From Oleispirillum sp965228165 (GTDB lineage Bacteria > Pseudomonadota > Alphaproteobacteria > Rhodospirillales > Rhodospirillaceae): a stretch of DNA of 64,000 bases. The stretch lies in contig CBDDHB010000003.1 in NCBI GenBank assembly GCA_965228165.1, positions 682,001 through 746,000 on the forward strand, read 5' to 3'. A program made the position numbers and the translations under genes. This document shows, piece after piece, positions 7,444-15,894 of this stretch; position 1 is the first letter of the stretch, and each line of letters begins with the position of its first letter. The notes under the pieces are model-generated. The model worked only from the letters and a program-made list of their open reading frames with translations. It was not told the DNA's origin and searched no databases.

Positions 7444-9621
7444 GTGAATTTTTCGTCCATCCAAACCAAGATCGCCACCCTGGCGGGGCTTTCCCTGTTC
7501 GGCACGGCGATCGCCCTGGTCGGATTCAGCGTCGTCTCCGCCAGCCGCAACGCTTCCCTGGTCGCCGACAGAACTTCCGCCGTCCTGGAGCAAAAGGGCA
7601 AGGAAATCGCCGAAGGAATCGGCGCGGCGCAAAGCGGGCTGATCCGTTCCGACCTGGAAGCGGCTCTGACCACCGCGCAGACCATGGCCGACGTCTTCGC
7701 CAAAATCGCGGAGGAAAAGGAGTCCGCATCGGCTCCCGCCGGTCAGCGCCGGGGGCAGATCAACGACATCCTGCACCGGGTCCTGAAAAGCAACGAAGGA
7801 TTCAACGGCACCTATTCGGCCTGGATGCCCAACGCGATCGACGGCAACGACGCCACCTTTCGCGGACGGCGCGACCTGGGCACCGACGAAACCGGCCGGT
7901 TCCTGTCGTACTGGACCCGCCAGGACGGAAAGGAAGGGCTTCAGCCCCTGGTCGAATACGAAAGCCGCGATCTGCACGCCAACGGCGTGATGAAGGGCGG
8001 CTGGTTCATCGGCCCGCGCGAAACCGGCAAGCCCAGCGTCCTGGGGCCGCTTCCCTATGTGGTGCAGGGGCGCAACGTCTATCTGGCGACGATGTCCGCG
8101 CCGATCGTGGCGGGCGGCAAGTTCGTCGGGGTGGCGGGCGCCGACTACGACCTCAGTTTCATCGAGAATCTGACGCACAAGGTCAGCCAGTCGATCTTCG
8201 GCGGCAAGAACGAGGTGCTGATTCTCAGCGACCTCGGTCTGGTGGTCGCCCACAGCGGCAAGCCCGAGATGATCGGTTCGTCGGCGTCCTCGATCAGCCC
8301 CTCCTGGAACGAGGACCTGAAGATCATCCAGGCCGGGAAGGCCCAGGTTCTCAACGATCAGAAGACCGGGACCCTGCGGGTGTTCTCGCCGATTCCGCTG
8401 GGAGATACCGGGAAATCCTGGTCGGTGCTGATCCAGATTCCCCAGTCGGTGATCCTGGCCGAGGCCACCGCCCTGTCGGCCGAACTCGCCTCCCGCAACA
8501 GCAGCGCGGTGATCTGGCAAATCGTGGCGGGGATTCTGGTGGCGGCGATCGGCATGGCGATCATGTGGTTCCTGGCCGGCGGCATCGCCAAGCCGATCCG
8601 CGCCAGCGCCGAATTCGCCGAGGGCATCGCGCGCGGCGAATTCGAGCAGACCCTCGACGTCGATCTCAAGGACGAGGTGGGAACCCTGGCCAACGCGCTG
8701 CGCAAGATGCTGGAGGATCTGAAAAGCTCCCTGGCGCAGCGGGCCGCCGATCAGGCGGCGGCGGAGCAGGCGCGCCGCCAGACCATGCTGGCCCTGGCCG
8801 ACGACCTGGACGCGAACGTCAGCCAGGTGGTGCATCAGGTGACCGAGGCGGTGTCTCGAATGACCAGCGCCGCCGAAATCATGAACGGCACCGCAAGCCA
8901 GACCACCGAGCAGGCGAGCAGCGTCGCCGCGGCGGCCGAACAGGCCAGCGCCAACGTTCAGACCGTGGCCTCGGCGACCGAGGAACTGTCGGCGTCGATC
9001 CGGGAAATCGGCATTCAGGTCACCACCTCGGCCGAGATCGCGAACGACGCGGTGAAAACCGCGGCGCAGGCGAACGCCCAGGTCCTGGGGCTGACCACGG
9101 CCGCCGAAAAAATCGGCGAGGTGGTCAACCTGATCACCGACATCGCCAGCCAGACCAATCTTCTGGCCCTGAACGCCACGATCGAAGCGGCGCGCGCCGG
9201 GGAGATGGGCAAGGGCTTCGCTGTGGTGGCGGGCGAGGTGAAGAATCTGGCCAACCAGACCGCCAAGGCGACCGAGCAGATCAGCGCCCAGGTCAACGAC
9301 ATGCAACGGGTCACCCAGGACACCGCGCAGGTCATCCAGAACGTCGGCACGGTGATCGGCCGGATCAACGAAATCTCGACCACCATCGCCTCGGCGATGG
9401 AGGAACAGGGCGCCGCCACCCAGGAAATCGCCCGCAACGTCGGCGAGGCGGCGCAGGGAACCCACGACGTGTCCACCACCATCGATTCGGTGCGCGCCGC
9501 AGCGGAACGCTCGGGCGAGACCGCCCGGGAACTGTTGGGCATCGCGACGGAACTGTCGGGGGAAGTCGGCAACCTGCAAGCCGCCCTCGACGGCTTCCTC
9601 GGCAAGGTCCGGGCGAACTGA
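7444..9621 (+). CDS. Methyl-accepting chemotaxis protein
   Basis: Membrane chemoreceptor that signals through CheW/CheA. The 725 residues comprise an N-terminal membrane helix (about 12-34), a large periplasmic sensor of probable double-Cache type (about 40-350; YWTRQDGKEG, APIVAGGKFVGVAGADYDL), a second membrane helix (about 358-380, IVAGILVAAIGMAIMWFL), a HAMP linker and a long methyl-accepting coiled coil with the conserved tip around LLALNATIEAARAGEMGKGF. GTG at 7444 follows GGAG by about ten bases; no ATG fits. The ligand is unknown. It is a stand-alone gene with a terminator on each side. Confidence 0.92.
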   Translation: MNFSSIQTKIATLAGLSLFGTAIALVGFSVVSASRNASLVADRTSAVLEQKGKEIAEGIGAAQSGLIRSDLEAALTTAQTMADVFAKIAEEKESASAPAGQRRGQINDILHRVLKSNEGFNGTYSAWMPNAIDGNDATFRGRRDLGTDETGRFLSYWTRQDGKEGLQPLVEYESRDLHANGVMKGGWFIGPRETGKPSVLGPLPYVVQGRNVYLATMSAPIVAGGKFVGVAGADYDLSFIENLTHKVSQSIFGGKNEVLILSDLGLVVAHSGKPEMIGSSASSISPSWNEDLKIIQAGKAQVLNDQKTGTLRVFSPIPLGDTGKSWSVLIQIPQSVILAEATALSAELASRNSSAVIWQIVAGILVAAIGMAIMWFLAGGIAKPIRASAEFAEGIARGEFEQTLDVDLKDEVGTLANALRKMLEDLKSSLAQRAADQAAAEQARRQTMLALADDLDANVSQVVHQVTEAVSRMTSAAEIMNGTASQTTEQASSVAAAAEQASANVQTVASATEELSASIREIGIQVTTSAEIANDAVKTAAQANAQVLGLTTAAEKIGEVVNLITDIASQTNLLALNATIEAARAGEMGKGFAVVAGEVKNLANQTAKATEQISAQVNDMQRVTQDTAQVIQNVGTVIGRINEISTTIASAMEEQGAATQEIARNVGEAAQGTHDVSTTIDSVRAAAERSGETARELLGIATELSGEVGNLQAALDGFLGKVRAN

Positions 9622-9640
9622 AGCGTTCCCTCAAACGAGC

Positions 9641-9668
9641 CAAGGGCCGCCCCACCGGGCGGCCCTTG
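9641..9668 (+). terminator. Rho-independent terminator after chemoreceptor gene
   Basis: CAAGGGCCGCCC, loop CACC, GGGCGGCCCTTG: same stem and loop as the cysK terminator, with little T tract on the plus strand. The convergent diguanylate cyclase gene ends 63 bases further on, so it may act in both directions. Confidence 0.65.
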
Positions 9669-9730
9669 CGTGCGTGAAGGGCGCGGCGCTTCGCGGCCTT
9701 CGCCCATCGGCCCGCAGGGAACGGACGGGA

Positions 9731-11338
9731 TCAGTCCTCCTCCCGCCACAGGCAGACGCGGTTCCGCCCGCCGCCCTTGGCCTGGCACAACGCCTGATCA
9801 GCCCGCAGGATCAGTTGCTCCCAGTCCGCCCCCGCGCCGAAACACTCGGCGATGCCCGCCGAAAAGCTGACCCCCACCGCCTGCCCCCGCAGGATCATCG
9901 GCTGCGCGCAATAGTCGGCGCGCCAACGCTCGACCCCGGCCGCCGCCTGTTGCGCCGAGGTCTGCGGCAACAGCACCAGGATTTCCTCGCCGCCGATACG
10001 GACGATCAAGTCGTCGTGGCGGACCCTGCCTTTCAGGAAAAGAGCGGTGGCGCGCAGACAGGCGTCGCCTGCCGGGTGCCCCCAGGTATCGTTCAGTTCC
10101 TTGAAGCGGTCGAGGTCGATCATCACCGCCGCCAGGGGGCCGCGCCCGGCGCGGACCTCGGCCAGCAGGGCGTCCCGCACGCCATGCAGGAAGTTGCGGT
10201 TGCGCAGCCCGGTGAGAAGGTCGCGGTTGGCCTGGTCGTGCAGCCGTTCCTGCAAGGCGCGGTTGGCCTTCAGTTCCTCGGTCAGGCGACGTTCGACTTC
10301 CTTGCGGCGGGTGATGTCCTTCAGCACCAGCATCCGGCCCAACCAGCGGCCTTGGTGCGACAAGGGGCGGATGCGGACCTCGTGGATTCTGTCGCCGGAG
10401 CCAAGGCGAAGCTCGCTCTCCACGTCCGCCTCGCCCCGTTGCAGCAGCGGCGCCAGCGTCTCGGCCAGCGCCGGAAGCAGGGGGCGGCCGACCGGGGAGG
10501 CCCCGTCCGCCGAGGCCAACGGCAAGGCGGCGGCGTTGGCCTCCACCACCGTGCCGTCGTCGTCGAGCACCAGAACCGCATCGGGCAGGCCGTCGAGCAG
10601 GGGACGCAAGGCCACCGGAGGCAAGGAAAACAGCCGCCGCCGCTCCACCTGCCAGAAGAACACCCCGCCGGTCAGAAGAAAACAGAACGGCGTGGGATCG
10701 AAACCGAACAGATAGAACACGCCGCTGACGTAGCCGATGCTGCCGAAGAACGGAATCAGCGCCGCCACCAGGAAGCCGAAATACCGGCGGCGGTACACGC
10801 TCGGCGCCCATTGCGCCGCAACGATCGCCGCCAACAGGCCAAGCAGCAGACAGAAATAGCAAAAGGCGACGATGATGAAGAACAGCGGACCGTGCTCGTA
10901 GAGAATCGGTGCGCCGGGCGCGTCCCCCATCGGCGTCGCCGTGCGATAGATCTGTCGATGCAGATCGTTGCTGAGCGCCAGTCCCCAGGCAACCAGCGGC
11001 AATCCCCAGACCACGGCGCGGATCGGGGCGCCGTTCAGCCCCCGTTCCCCCCGGCAATAGATCCAAACGAACATCGCCCAGAAGGTCGGCGTGGCGACGA
11101 TGCCGGGCCAGGCCATTTCCGCCCAGAACACCTTGCTGTCCGGCGCCAGGACGAAGTTTTCGAACGCCGCCGCGACCGACCACCAGACGGCGGCCAGCAT
11201 CATCCTGATGAATTCCCGACGGCCAGGAAAATCGGGACGGCGACGGGCGAGAACCGCCAGGGCCGCCATGCCGAACGCCCCGGCGCAGAGAATCGCCCCG
11301 GGAATCGTCACCGTCGCATAATCGGCCAACCGCAACAT
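9731..11338 (-). CDS. Membrane diguanylate cyclase (7TM-PAS-GGDEF)
   Basis: Predicted to make cyclic di-GMP from two GTP at the inner membrane. The 535 residues start with about seven hydrophobic helices of the histidine-kinase N-terminal 7TM type, then a PAS domain (LPDAVLVLDDDGTVVEANAA), a short coiled coil (KEVERRLTEELKANRAL) and a GGDEF domain. The active-site motif is GGEEI rather than GG(D/E)EF, and RHDD five residues before it is a canonical inhibitory site, so product inhibition is likely. Start: the frame extends 28 codons upstream, but ATG at 11338 has AGGGA before it and begins the first helix. Confidence 0.85.
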   Translation of the reverse strand: MLRLADYATVTIPGAILCAGAFGMAALAVLARRRPDFPGRREFIRMMLAAVWWSVAAAFENFVLAPDSKVFWAEMAWPGIVATPTFWAMFVWIYCRGERGLNGAPIRAVVWGLPLVAWGLALSNDLHRQIYRTATPMGDAPGAPILYEHGPLFFIIVAFCYFCLLLGLLAAIVAAQWAPSVYRRRYFGFLVAALIPFFGSIGYVSGVFYLFGFDPTPFCFLLTGGVFFWQVERRRLFSLPPVALRPLLDGLPDAVLVLDDDGTVVEANAAALPLASADGASPVGRPLLPALAETLAPLLQRGEADVESELRLGSGDRIHEVRIRPLSHQGRWLGRMLVLKDITRRKEVERRLTEELKANRALQERLHDQANRDLLTGLRNRNFLHGVRDALLAEVRAGRGPLAAVMIDLDRFKELNDTWGHPAGDACLRATALFLKGRVRHDDLIVRIGGEEILVLLPQTSAQQAAAGVERWRADYCAQPMILRGQAVGVSFSAGIAECFGAGADWEQLILRADQALCQAKGGGRNRVCLWREED

Positions 11339-11451
11339 CGCGTCCCTACGCTGGGAGCAACCCCGCCCCGAACGCTGGAATAGCGAAGAACCGAGGGCAT
11401 GGCAACCGTTCGTCGGGCGCAAACGGCCCGGACGGCGGGCCTCGCCCCGCG

Positions 11452-11694
11452 TCAGTGCGAACAGATCTTGTCCGGCGCGGTGTTGAAGCCCAAGGCCCGG
11501 GGCACGAACTTGCCCCGCTCCGCCAGAAACTCCACCAGGGTCCGCGCGTCCATCCCCTCCGCCGAGCAGGTGTGGAACCGCGCATCGGCCCCGAAACGCC
11601 CCTCGATCGCCGCGACCAGAGCCTCGACCGAGGCGAAGCCGTCCTCCGCCTCCAGCATCATGTGCAGAACTTCGTGCCCGTGAATCGACGCCAT
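11452..11694 (-). CDS. YecH-family small metal-binding protein (TIGR03853)
   Basis: An 80-residue protein beginning MASIHGHEVLHMMLE, with FHTCSAEGMDARTLVEFL in the middle; these are the hallmarks of the YecH/TIGR03853 family, annotated as probable metal-binding proteins from conserved His and Cys residues. Biochemical role is unknown. A FNR-type dyad lies 48 bases upstream of the start, which suggests expression under low oxygen or nitric oxide. It stands alone between the cyclase and the nfeD gene. Confidence 0.8.
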   Translation of the reverse strand: MASIHGHEVLHMMLEAEDGFASVEALVAAIEGRFGADARFHTCSAEGMDARTLVEFLAERGKFVPRALGFNTAPDKICSH

Positions 11695-11741
11695 GAAAAC
11701 CCTCCGGATAAGCCCAACGCGCTTATGGAAGGGGTTAAAAA

Positions 11742-11755
11742 TTGACGGATGTCAA
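11742..11755. promoter_or_regulatory. FNR/Dnr-type box upstream of yecH-like gene
   Basis: TTGACGGATGTCAA is a near-perfect dyad of the CRP/FNR-superfamily kind (consensus TTGAT-N4-ATCAA). It lies in the 97-bp gap between nfeD and the yecH-like gene. For a promoter of the latter a class II position is plausible. TTGAC-type half-sites are recognised by several FNR, FixK and Dnr regulators; which one acts here is unknown. Confidence 0.55.
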
Positions 11756-11791
11756 TGAAATTTCAAGGGCGGGTTGGTTCCGGGCCCGGTC

Positions 11792-12223
11792 CTATCCCCG
11801 GATTTCCACCTTCAGCGCCTCGTCGGTGCGGCCGGTGACGCGCAGCTTCGCGCCTTTTTTCGGATCGTCGCGGCAGACGGCGTCGAAGGTTTCCCCGCCG
11901 ATGCGGATCGTGCCGTGGCCGTGGCGGAAGTCCAGATCGGCGATGGCGGCGCGACCGATCAGGGACAGGCCGGTCCGGTGGGGATCGGGCAGGCTGTCGG
12001 CGAGGCGTTCCATCCGCCTGCCGCCGATCCAGGCGATCAGGGACAGTCCGGCGAACATCGCCAACTGGTGAAGCGGACCGGTTTCGCCCAGCCCCCAGAA
12101 GGCAAGGCCCGCGATGCCGCCGCCGACGCCGAGGGCGCGGCACAGGGACCAATTCCGCCACAGCCCCAGGCCGAGCAGCGCGCCGCCCAATCCGATCCAG
12201 GCGAGGGGAGGAAGCGGAGTCAT
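11792..12223 (-). CDS. NfeD-family membrane protein
   Basis: The 143-residue protein has two or three hydrophobic N-terminal helices (residues about 7-75, including LAWIGLGGALLGLGLW and HQLAMFAGLSLIAWIGG) and a C-terminal OB-fold-like region (TGLSLIGRAAIADLDF to LRVTGRTDEALKVEI), the layout of short NfeD proteins. Such proteins usually partner a stomatin-like (SPFH) protein; none is next to it here. Start ATG 12223 lies two bases after the rmuC stop, so it is the second gene of an rmuC-nfeD operon. Confidence 0.75.
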   Translation of the reverse strand: MTPLPPLAWIGLGGALLGLGLWRNWSLCRALGVGGGIAGLAFWGLGETGPLHQLAMFAGLSLIAWIGGRRMERLADSLPDPHRTGLSLIGRAAIADLDFRHGHGTIRIGGETFDAVCRDDPKKGAKLRVTGRTDEALKVEIRG

Positions 12224-12225
12224 CC

Positions 12226-13341
12226 TCAACCCGCCTTTCCCGGCGGCGCTTCGGGCGGCAGGCGGGCGATCTCCGGCGCGTCGGGGGAGCCGAGCTGCAC
12301 CGCCTCGATCTTCTCGGCGCGGCTGACGATCTTGCCGATCGAGGTCTCCACCGGATTGATGTCGGCCTGCGCCTGATGGATGTGGGTGAACAGCTTCTTC
12401 AGCCGGTCGTCGAGGCGGGTGACGTCTTCCAAAAGGGTGCCGACCTCTTTCTGGATGCGGCCCGCCTGTTTGCGCATCTGCACGTCCTTCAGCACCGCGC
12501 GCACCGTGTTCAGCGTCGCCATCAGGGTGGTGGGGGAAACGATCCATACCCGGTTGCGATACGATTCCTCGACCACGTTGCGGAAGTTGGCGTGAAGCTC
12601 GGCGTAGACCGCTTCCGACGGCAGGAACATCAGGGCGGATTCGGCGGTCTCCCCGGCGATGATGTAGCGGTCAGCGATATCCTTGATGTGTTTGGTCACG
12701 TCGTCGGCGAAGCGCCGGGCGGCGAGTTTTCTCGCCGCGTCGTCGGCGGCGTCGCGCAACGCCTGATAGCCGTCGAGGGGGAACTTGGCGTCGATGGCGA
12801 TCGGACCGGGCGGATTGGGCAGATTGAGCAGACAGTCGGCGCGCCGTCCGTTGGACAGAACCGCCTGGAAGGCGAAGGCCTCCGCCGGCAGGGCGGCAGC
12901 GACAATGTCGTGCAGCTGCACCTCGCCGAAGGCGCCGCGTGCCTGCTTGTTCGACAGGATGTCCTGCAAGCCGACCACCTGGGTGGACAACTGGGTCAGG
13001 TTCTTCTGCGCCGCGTCGATCACCGCCAGGCGTTCGCGCAGATCGTGCAGGGTGGCGGTGGTCTTTTCGGCGGAAACCGTCAGATTCTCGCCGACGCGGC
13101 GGGTGACTTCGGTCAGGCGTTCGTCCAGCGCCTTGGCCAAGGCGCGTTCCTGCGCCTGCATCCGCTCGGCCAGCATCGCCTGCTGCGCCGCCTGGGTTTC
13201 CGCCATCTGCGCCAGACGCCCGGCCAGCTCGCCCAGAATCGGGTCGGCGGCGGGGGCGCGGCGCGCCAACCAGACGATACCGCCCGTCAACGCCGCCACG
13301 ACCAGCGCCAACGCCAGAACCTCGACCGTGCCGAAAGCCAT
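12226..13341 (-). CDS. rmuC: DNA recombination protein RmuC
   Basis: RmuC limits rearrangements at inverted repeats and has a nuclease-like core. The 371 residues contain an N-terminal membrane helix (about 7-27), a coiled coil (about 40-120, rich in Ala/Gln/Glu) and the conserved core NKQARGAFGEVQLHDIV, NGRRADCLLNLP, IDAKFPLDGYQAL and VWIVSPTTLMATLNTV. It heads the rmuC-nfeD pair and is divergent from def. Confidence 0.9.
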   Translation of the reverse strand: MAFGTVEVLALALVVAALTGGIVWLARRAPAADPILGELAGRLAQMAETQAAQQAMLAERMQAQERALAKALDERLTEVTRRVGENLTVSAEKTTATLHDLRERLAVIDAAQKNLTQLSTQVVGLQDILSNKQARGAFGEVQLHDIVAAALPAEAFAFQAVLSNGRRADCLLNLPNPPGPIAIDAKFPLDGYQALRDAADDAARKLAARRFADDVTKHIKDIADRYIIAGETAESALMFLPSEAVYAELHANFRNVVEESYRNRVWIVSPTTLMATLNTVRAVLKDVQMRKQAGRIQKEVGTLLEDVTRLDDRLKKLFTHIHQAQADINPVETSIGKIVSRAEKIEAVQLGSPDAPEIARLPPEAPPGKAG

Positions 13342-13460
13342 GTTTTCCCCTTCCCCTGACCCGTTCGACCCCAGGATAGGGCAGCCGCCGCTTGACGCGA
13401 AGGGGCAAAACGCCCTATGTCCCCATTGACAAAGACTTGCAACAAGGACGCCCCGACGAC

Positions 13461-13979
13461 ATGGCGATACTGCCGATCCTGGTCGCCCCCGACCCCATCC
13501 TGAAAGCCAAGGCCGCCAAGGTCGAGGCGGTGGACGACGCCGTCCGCGCCCTGATGGACGACATGCTGGAAACCATGTACGAAGCGCCGGGCATCGGCCT
13601 GGCCGCGCCGCAGGTGGGGGTGTCCCGCCGCATCGTGGTGCTGGACGTGGCGGGCAAGGACGAGCCGCCCGCGCCGATGTTCCTGGTCAACCCCGAGGTG
13701 GTCTGGGAATCCGAGGACCTGTCCACCTATGAGGAAGGCTGCCTGTCGGTGCCCAAGCAGTACGCCGAGGTCGAACGCCCGGCGCGGGTGAGGGTGCGCT
13801 TCCTCGACCGCGACGGCCAGCCGCGCGAGGTCGAGGCCGACGGCCTGCTCGCCACCTGCGTGCAGCACGAGATCGACCACCTGAACGGCACCCTGTTCAT
13901 CGATTATCTGTCGTCGCTGAAGCGCAACATGATCCTGCGCAAGGTGAAAAAGGAAATCCAGCGCGCGGACGACGACTGA
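13461..13979 (+). CDS. def: Peptide deformylase
   Basis: Removes the N-formyl group from nascent proteins using a metal ion. All three motifs are present: GIGLAAPQVG, EGCLSVP and QHEIDHLNG, supplying the Cys and two His ligands and the catalytic Glu. The product has 172 residues. An in-frame ATG at 13392 would add 23 residues with no family match, so the start at 13461 (MAILPILVAPDPIL) was chosen. Followed 21 bases later by fmt, the enzyme adding the formyl group. Confidence 0.95.
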   Translation: MAILPILVAPDPILKAKAAKVEAVDDAVRALMDDMLETMYEAPGIGLAAPQVGVSRRIVVLDVAGKDEPPAPMFLVNPEVVWESEDLSTYEEGCLSVPKQYAEVERPARVRVRFLDRDGQPREVEADGLLATCVQHEIDHLNGTLFIDYLSSLKRNMILRKVKKEIQRADDD

Positions 13980-14000
13980 CCGCCCGCCAAGGGGAACGCC

Positions 14001-14930
14001 ATGGGGAAACCCGAACGCCTGCGCGTCGTCTTCATGGGCACGCCGGATTTCGCGGCGGCGGCTCTCTCCGCCCTCGCGCCGCTTCACGACGTCGTCTGCG
14101 TCTACAGCCAGCCGCCCCGCCCCGCCGGACGCGGCTATAAGCTCGCGCCATCGCCGGTGCATGCCCTCGCCGAGCGCCTCGGCCTGCCGGTGCGCTGCCC
14201 GACCACCCTGAAAACTCCGGAAACCCAGGCCGACTTCGCCGCCCTCGCCGCCGACGTCGCGGTGGTCGCCGCCTATGGCCTGATCCTGCCGAAAGCCGTC
14301 CTCGACGCGCCGCGTCTCGGCTGTGTCAACATCCACGCCTCGCTGCTGCCGCGCTGGCGCGGCGCCGCGCCGATCCAGCGCGCGATCATGGAGGGCGACG
14401 CGGCGACCGGCATCACCCTGATGCGGATGGACGAAGGCCTGGATACCGGCGCGATGCTGGCGCGGCAGGAAATCCCGATCGGCCCCGCCGACACCGCCGC
14501 CACCCTGCACGACGCCCTGGCCACCCTGGGGGCGCGGATGATCGGGCCGCTGCTCGCCGACCTCGCCGCCGGGCGGACGACGCCGACGCCGCAACCGGAA
14601 GACGGCGTCACCTATGCGAAAAAGATCGACAAGGCGGAAGCCCGCATCGACTGGACCCTGCCCGCCGAGCGGGTCTGCTCCCAAATTCGCGGTCTTTCCC
14701 CCTTCCCCGGCGCCTGGTGCGAACTGGCGGGCGAACGGATCAAGCTGTTGAACGCCGCCGCCGTCGCCGGAAACGGCGAACCCGGCACGGCCCTGGACGA
14801 CCAACTGACCATCGCCTGCGGCGCGGGCGCGGTGCGCCCCACCCTGCTGCAACGCGCCGGAGCCAAAGCCGCCGATGCCGACGCCTTCCTCAACGGCCGG
14901 GCGGTGCCCGCCGGGACGCGGTTCGGGTAA
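14001..14930 (+). CDS. fmt: Methionyl-tRNA formyltransferase
   Basis: Transfers a formyl group from 10-formyl-tetrahydrofolate to initiator Met-tRNA. The 309-residue product shows FMGTPDFAAAAL at the N-terminus, the catalytic-domain motif HASLLPRWRGAAPIQRAI, TGITLMRMDEGLDTGAML, and the C-terminal OB-like tRNA-binding domain. Preceded by AAGGGGAACGCC. It forms the usual def-fmt pair; in related genomes truA follows, as here, but a dispersed repeat has entered the gap. Confidence 0.95.
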   Translation: MGKPERLRVVFMGTPDFAAAALSALAPLHDVVCVYSQPPRPAGRGYKLAPSPVHALAERLGLPVRCPTTLKTPETQADFAALAADVAVVAAYGLILPKAVLDAPRLGCVNIHASLLPRWRGAAPIQRAIMEGDAATGITLMRMDEGLDTGAMLARQEIPIGPADTAATLHDALATLGARMIGPLLADLAAGRTTPTPQPEDGVTYAKKIDKAEARIDWTLPAERVCSQIRGLSPFPGAWCELAGERIKLLNAAAVAGNGEPGTALDDQLTIACGAGAVRPTLLQRAGAKAADADAFLNGRAVPAGTRFG

Positions 14931-15124
14931 ACCAGAGCAGGGGCGCCGCCCCTGAACCCCGGCAAGGGCCTTGGGCCCTTGCATCCCGATCTTTTTTCGC
15001 CGCGTCAGCGGCAATCGACCATCACGCCGCGCGATGGTCTTATGGCGCTTCGCGCAAAAACCGGTTATGGGATCGAAGGGCCCAAGGCCCTTCGCGGGTC
15101 CGGGCGGAGCCCGGCCTGGTTTTC
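14931..15124. repeat. MITE-like intergenic repeat, copy D
   Basis: Starts in the fmt stop codon region (AAACCAGAGCAGGGGCG) and ends GGAGCCCGGCCTGGTTTT at about 15124. It has the complete core CGCCGCGTCAGCGGCAATC, CATCACGCCGCGCGATGG and CGCTTCGCGCAAAAACC plus hairpins AAGGGCCTTGGGCCCTT and GAAGGGCCCAAGGCCCTTC. It splits fmt from truA. Confidence 0.75.
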
Positions 15125-15147
15125 TTTTACCCCTGGATTTCTACGAG

Positions 15148-15894
15148 ATGCCACGCGTCAAGCTGACCCTGGAGTACGATGGCCGCCCCTTCGTCGGCTG
15201 GCAGAGGCAGGACAACGGCCCCTCGGTGCAGGCGGCATTGGAAGCGGCGATTCTGGGCTATTGCGGTCAGGCCTGCCCGACCTTCGCCGCCGGGCGGACC
15301 GATGCCGGGGTGCATGCGCTGGGTCAGGTGGCGCATGTCGATCTGCCGCGCGCGGACCCGCCCGCCACCGTCCGCGCCGCGATCAACGCCCATCTGCACA
15401 TGGCGCGGCAGCCGGTGGCGGTGCTGGAGGCGGAGATCGTCCCCGACGACTTCCACGCCCGGTTTTCCTGTCTCGGGCGGGCCTATCTGTACCGCATCGT
15501 CAACCGGCCCGCGCCCCTGGCGCTGGACGCCGGGCGCGCCTGGCAGGTTCCCAAACCGCTGGACGCGGCGGCGATGCACGACGCGGCGCAGGCGCTGGTG
15601 GGGCGGCACGACTTCACCTCGTTCCGCGCCGTCGCCTGTCAGTCGCAATCGCCGGTGAAGACCCTGGACGCGTTGACCGTGGCGCGGATCGGCGAGGACA
15701 TCGAAATCCGCACCCGGGCGCGGTCGTTCCTGCACCACCAGGTGCGCAACATGGTGGGAACCCTGAAACTGGTGGGGGAGGGCAAATGGACGGCGGACGA
15801 CGTGCGCGCCGCCCTGGAGGCCCGCAACCGCGCCGCCGCCGGACCCACTGCCCCCAGCGCCGGATTGTATTTCGTTCAGGCCTGGTACGCGTGA
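15148..15894 (+). CDS. truA: tRNA pseudouridine(38-40) synthase
   Basis: TruA isomerises uridines 38-40 in tRNA anticodon arms. The 248-residue protein has the catalytic AGRTDAGVHALGQV (Asp nucleophile), an early LTLEYDGRPFVGWQRQ and the C-terminal FLHHQVRNMVGTLKLVG. The frame is open upstream through the repeat, so the ATG at 15148, which opens MPRVKLTLEYDG, is the start. The 3' end overlaps the convergent racemase gene. Confidence 0.95.
   Translation: MPRVKLTLEYDGRPFVGWQRQDNGPSVQAALEAAILGYCGQACPTFAAGRTDAGVHALGQVAHVDLPRADPPATVRAAINAHLHMARQPVAVLEAEIVPDDFHARFSCLGRAYLYRIVNRPAPLALDAGRAWQVPKPLDAAAMHDAAQALVGRHDFTSFRAVACQSQSPVKTLDALTVARIGEDIEIRTRARSFLHHQVRNMVGTLKLVGEGKWTADDVRAALEARNRAAAGPTAPSAGLYFVQAWYA

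Noticed and set aside
7390..9579. Minus-strand 729-codon frame over the chemoreceptor
   Set aside because: Product is low-complexity Gly/Arg/Asp/His sequence typical of the shadow of a GC-rich gene; the plus strand encodes a clear chemotaxis receptor.
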